Positions 59,916-64,000 of a DNA stretch of 64,000 nt are shown piece by piece (positions within the stretch are counted from its first letter, which is position 1; each line of letters begins with the position of its first letter). The stretch is from Halichondria panicea. Its lineage: Eukaryota; Porifera; Demospongiae; Suberitida; Halichondriidae. The DNA lies in NCBI RefSeq assembly GCF_963675165.1, contig NC_087393.1, forward strand, positions 2,113,502 through 2,177,501. Reading direction: 5' to 3'. A program made the translations under genes and the position numbers. The notes beneath the pieces were generated by a model that made no database searches, was not told where the DNA came from, and saw only the letters and a program-made list of their open reading frames with translations.

Positions 59916-61742
59916 CTGTAATGTAAACAATAACAAAATAGTTATTAGGATTTGTCCTCATGCACTCACTGGTCCATGCAACACCACTCCTATATACGAC
60001 TGTATATTGTACATACATAGTTTAATAGACACACATCTGGTACACCCATGAAAGTGATGCTCAATCTGCTTAACGACAACCTCACCACCTGAGATACATC
60101 TATATATACCGTACCCCCCGCGAAAATAAGCCCACCTTTTTTCGCGAGGGTACGGTAGTCTTGATTTGACACTATACTGCATGTAACAGTGGAACCATGC
60201 TTTACGGCCATCCCTGAATAACTACGATCTGTTACATTATAACAGCCAAAATCTATAAGCTCCAGATTGCAGACACGTGTATACTTCAGTATATAGAGGC
60301 GACCCCATAACGGGCAGAAAATGATTGCTGAGATATGTATCATTGTGCATGATCTATGAAAATCTAGCTCTAACTTGATCCTATACAAAGCTTGCAAGAC
60401 CTAAAGAGAAACATTGATTTTGTAGTACAGTCACATAAATGAAGCTCTCAACTACATACACCTCTCTGTATCAAAACCTTACTCCCCATGGCAGAAAATT
60501 TACGGGAAGGAGAAAACCGCCCCCGCAAATTTTTAACCAGAAACACACTAATTATCGCGTAGAAGCGCATGCAAATGGCAGAAAACTGCTACTTACCTTC
60601 ATCAACAAGACAGTTAGTGATAGAGCTCATTTCTGCTCATTCTACATACCTAGTTGGCTAGTTATCCAGAAGTTAGCTAGCCAGAGGTGAGTTACTGAAA
60701 TTTGAAGTTAAATAGTACAGGAGGCAAGGGCCTCCTCTGCCTCATTGCTAGTTACGCCCCTGCAGGGGCGTAGGGAGCTTTGGGGGCTGGAGTCCCCCTT
60801 CCTCTGCAGAAGTACCAACAGGAGTCTTTCTTCTATGTACAACTTTTGAGCGTGGGCTACTACAGCAATACAGTACTGGTACAGATTATTGGCACGATCA
60901 GCATGCCCAAGAGCTAGCTAGTAACTTGAGACTGCAGTGCCCTAAGATAAGCTTACATCATGGAAGTGACGTTTATACTTGTGTACTGTGAACTAAATAA
61001 TGCCAGAAGTTAGGTATGTGAGACTAATTTAAAGCTGCCTTAATTGTCACAGACACTGGACCACTATTTCACAAGGAGTAGTGAGCCTCAAGCAGCTTGC
61101 CAAGCTCTAGTGCAATTTGAGTGCCGATATGAAGAACCAGCAAAGTAACTGAATAGCTATACTGTTGCTAGTTAGACATCAGACATTCAATGTAGAATCA
61201 TCCATAAGATGTTAAAACTGCTAGCTAGAACTAGCTGTAGTTGGCCCTAATCATAATTTTTGTTCTTGTTTATAGCAGCTGATTCCTGGAATTGAGTAAT
61301 TGATTAGGAGGAGGGTATAGTTTCTGGTGTAACCCCCAAAATGTATGGTGCATACGGGGTTCTAGCAATAAGCCTCCCTTCCCATAATTCTGCCTACACC
61401 CCTGCATGGGGTCCGTTATAATTACAGACACTGTACCCTCTGCTCAGGAACTCTATATATATCTTTCGATTCCCCAAGATCAGCTTTTGAAAATAACCAA
61501 TCTCAGTCACATGCCTAACCAGCAAAAATTGAATTACTGCTTTGCCGTGTTTTGTGGCTGCTTGTTTCTGCAGCCTTTTCAAATCTAAAGAACCATTTAG
61601 CAGAGTCCTAAGGTTCAAAATTACGGGCTAAAATTAACTCTACAGGTGAACGGCAATTAACACTTTAAATTATAACATAAACTATGCAGAACGGCCTTTC
61701 CCCAATGGTATTCGTTATAAAGGGTTCCACTGCACAACTAAC
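59916..61742. repeat. R5 block (gene C copy)
   Basis: It matches gene B 31980-33809 closely, including the CAGGGGCGTAGG element (60765-61410), plus a 47-bp insert at 60109. No exon. Confidence 0.7.
60109..60155. mobile_element. 47-bp CCGTACC element consisting only of its two ends
   Basis: CCGTACCCCCCGCGAAAATA and TTTTTTCGCGAGGGTACGG meet almost directly, flanked by TA. Genes A (18290) and B (32228) read CATCTATAGTC with no insert. The ends match those of 22062-22807. Confidence 0.8.
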
Positions 61743-61841
61743 CTTGTCTAGAGTGTTGACATTAGCTCCAGCTCGAATAAGGACCCTCACCACCTCATCA
61801 TGTCCATTGTTACTGGCCCAGCAAACAACAGTTGTGTTATT
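61743..61841 (-). CDS. Gene C ankyrin exon type L
   Basis: This 99-nt phase-0 exon starts NNTTVVCWASNNGHDEVV and ends GANVNTLDK, with donor GTTAGT. It is intact. Confidence 0.9.
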
Positions 61842-61915
61842 CTACAAATGAAACAATGTACATTGTAACATAATTATAGCTGCAATTAACAGACACGAAC
61901 ACTCATTCTTCTCAC

Positions 61916-62002
61916 CTCATCAGCCTGGTTGGGATCAGCCCCACCGTCCAGTAGCTCCTGAACCACACCCACATTACCAGCCTTGCACGCTTCCAGGAGT
62001 GA
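61916..62002 (-). CDS. Gene C ankyrin exon type K
   Basis: This 87-nt phase-0 exon starts SLLEACKAGNVGVV and ends GADPNQADE. It matches gene B, with donor GTGAGA. Confidence 0.88.
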
Positions 62003-62619
62003 CTGCACGAGTAAAGGGCGTCATAGTAACAAATGTCAATTACCTAGATGCGGGAAACGTGATAGAGTAATTAAGAACCTAATTTCAACATGTTAATAGC
62101 ACAACTAACGGTCCTAAACGAAAATCTAACCACTATATCTTCTAATTTATCGGACACTTCTAATTAGCCCAGACCAATTTTCTAATACAGCAGACACTCT
62201 GGTATTTTAATTTTACAAATGTTTTGACAATACCTTGAAAGTTGAGATACATTCGTAGCATAATAGCCAGCAAAAGTGCTGCAAGTTAGTTTAGATAGCT
62301 ACCCCATCCTACTAAAATGGTTGCCGCTAACCAAAAGACAGAAAATAAAGTCTGCTACAACATAGTCAATAACACATACCTCATGCATACCCTCACGCCC
62401 CATCCCATTTCCCACATTCCAAACAACTTTTTACGCCATTTGTAAGCACCATTGCACATAAGTCTTCCTTTTCATTACTCATTAGAATGCTTTATCTATA
62501 GTTTTATTGCTTGCTCCATAGTGACCCCTCGTTCAGGGGGTTGCAATTGTGTAATGTTTGGGGTTGACAGTGTTCAATTTTTTCCCCCATACCCACCAGT
62601 CCAGGGGGTTATAGCTTAA
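62003..62619. repeat. Gene C intron or 3' flank between exon K and the Pro/Gln exon
   Basis: It is nearly identical to gene B 34070-34684. It includes a degraded relative of the 2735 element near 62140-62250 and the candidate AATAAA at 62503-62508 (minus strand). Confidence 0.7.
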
Positions 62620-62886
62620 TTATTGCATGGTGTCCTGATTGATACCAGAGTCTGCCAGTTGCAAGGGTGCCTGTAGGCCACCTGCCTCTAGGCCCAGGAG
62701 GTTAGGGGGTGGGCTAGTCACATGACCCATTAACTGTTGAGTCGGCATTCCTAGTGGCAGTATTTGCTGAGTCGGCATTTCTAGTGGCGGCACTTGCTGA
62801 GTCGGCATTCCTGGTGGAGATACTTGCTGAGTCGGCATTCTTAGTGGAGGTATTTGCTGATTTATCATTTCAGGCGGCGGTGGTGA
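62620..62886 (-). CDS. Gene C alternative terminal exon, Pro/Gln-rich decapeptide repeats
   Basis: This exon is the same length and layout as gene B 34685-34951: a phase-0 acceptor, 88 codons, then TAA. It starts SPPPPEMINQQIPPLRMPTQQ. Only a few substitutions separate the two, and an AATAAA follows at 62503-62508. The near-identity of this block between B and C, and its absence from A, place the B-C split later than the split from A. Confidence 0.6.
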   Translation of the reverse strand, partial: SPPPPEMINQQIPPLRMPTQQVSPPGMPTQQVPPLEMPTQQILPLGMPTQQLMGHVTSPPPNLLGLEAGGLQAPLQLADSGINQDTMQ

Positions 62887-63311
62887 CTGTACACTCTAAT
62901 ACCGTATAGCGGGTAATTTTCGGGGGACAAAATATTATACAAAATATTCATGGTTCAACAATATTGAGACATTTCGTGGGTAATATGTTCGTGGTTGGAG
63001 CTTGCACTGCAGGTAAAGGTAGGCAAGGTCGCTTCATTCGTGGGTAAAATATTCGTGGTCAGACCTTCAACCACGAAAATTACACGCTATACGGTAGTAC
63101 ATCTCCTTTTAGTTTTAAACAGAAATTGCATTGTCTATTTAATACTTAGCATCATATATAGATACATCTTGTTTAATTTTCAGTTGAGCGCCAAGTAAAT
63201 TCTGGAATTATTGGCGCTTACGTAAATTAGAAAATAAGATTATAACGCGGCCTGTAGTCGAGGCTCTATATACAACTGATCTATGATAGCCTCGTGGAAA
63301 CACTACAGCTA

Positions 63312-63621
63312 AGGCCACTCCAAATGAGACTGTAGTTTCCCGTCCAATTCGCGCTTCCTGCTTTAGCTACCGCATTAATAGTCATTATGGCCATTATTTC
63401 TCTAATTATCCAATGAAATATTGAAATAACTTTTTTCTTGTTCTTTTTTTACTGTTTGTGGGTGTATGTGTGTATGGTAACATTTTTATGGGTGATTAAT
63501 TAAATTCATTGATGACGCAACACATGTATAATGAGTAATGAATAATGATAATACTGCTCACACCCGCATATAATTTACTAGAGTCTCTGACGGGAAACTA
63601 CAGTCTCGATCGGAGTGGCCT
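63312..63621. mobile_element. MITE, AGGCCACTCCAAATG ends (gene C)
   Basis: It shares its position and ends with 35360-35676, slightly shorter. It was inserted before the B and C copies separated. Confidence 0.82.
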
Positions 63622-63926
63622 AATAGTACTCTTGCTAAGTGCAACTCTAATAATTAAATCCTCAAAACTGGAATTATAGTTTTTTCTTATTTTGTGCGCC
63701 ACTGGAAAATCAAAATTAATTTTTAGTGATGTTGTAATTAGAAAGGCGGTATATACCATAATTATACTCTATAGGACAAACCCAAAGCTTTTGCAAATCT
63801 TGCAATTATGGAAGCAGCTAGTGCTATAAGTATGTACTTACACATGTGCTGACAATCACATTTCCCTGTGGATACACTACTACATACGTAACATAGGAAG
63901 TAATTAACCCTCTCCCTCCCACTCAC

Positions 63927-64000
63927 CATTCTGGGGTGCCTGTGACACAGCTCTCTGAGTGAGCTGCTCACTTCCTCAACTGCTGGTCTCTGCTCGGGTC
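63927..64000 (-). CDS. Gene C kinase exon, 3' part only
   Basis: The last 24 codons of the kinase exon are seen, from PEQRPAVEEVSSS to RHPRM, ending ATG|GTGAGT. They match genes A and B at subdomain XI. The rest lies beyond position 64000. Confidence 0.9.

Larger units (their letters stand above)
41327..64000 (-). other. Gene C: kinase-ankyrin gene with long array, 5' end cut by window
   Basis: This is the gene-level span. The kinase exon tail is at 63927-64000, followed by the Pro/Gln exon (62620-62886) and ankyrin exons at 61916, 61743, 59817, 54840, 52668, 52242, 47006, 45673, 41626, 41469 and 41327. This is the longest array visible, eleven repeats. It has two lesions. The O exon at 47006 has lost its donor (GT to GG), and the Q exon at 41469 has TGA in place of the glycine codon of NGH. 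Skipping the O exon would keep frame, but the nonsense codon would still remove the last one and a half repeats. The product may therefore be a slightly shortened protein rather than a dead gene. Confidence 0.72.

Overview
The window is eukaryotic, AT-rich DNA made of short exons in repeat-filled introns. It has GT-AG splice sites, ankyrin repeats, metazoan-type protein kinase exons and many small inverted-repeat elements. It fits an invertebrate animal. The repeat style (CCGTATA-ended elements and a CCTCGGTGCGCATGCGC palindrome) suggests a demosponge such as Amphimedon, but that rests on memory, not on a search.

The core is a locus present three times. Each unit has a minus-strand gene with a kinase exon at its 5' (right) end, followed leftwards by single-exon ankyrin repeats. 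Gene A has its kinase at 22854-23774 and eight ankyrin exons down to 278, and it runs off the left edge. Gene B spans 28838-36898: kinase, an optional Pro/Gln-rich terminal exon, and five ankyrin exons. Gene C has its kinase cut by the right edge at 63927-64000, the same Pro/Gln exon, and eleven ankyrin exons down to 41327. The gaps A-B and B-C each hold plus-strand remnants of the RNA polymerase I factor RRN3 (26980-28039 and 37749-40764).

Nearly every ankyrin exon is 99 nt, phase 0 at both ends, and encodes exactly one 33-residue repeat, so repeats can be gained or lost without a frame change. The types follow a shared order (K, L, M, O, N, M', O ... Q, R; letters are mine). B lacks the middle block. 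A and C carry it, with the O exon amplified inside copies of a block about 2.3 kb long. Gene A looks intact in this window. Gene B has a stop in its third repeat. Gene C has a lost splice donor in one O exon and a stop in its penultimate repeat.

Between exons the DNA is mostly segmental copies of itself plus small transposon-like elements. Because the units are paralogous, several elements can be compared with an empty site in a sister copy. This identifies TA-duplicating families ending in CCGTA or CAGTAGA and hAT-like elements ending in CAGGG. No tRNA, rRNA, CRISPR array or bacterial operon was seen.
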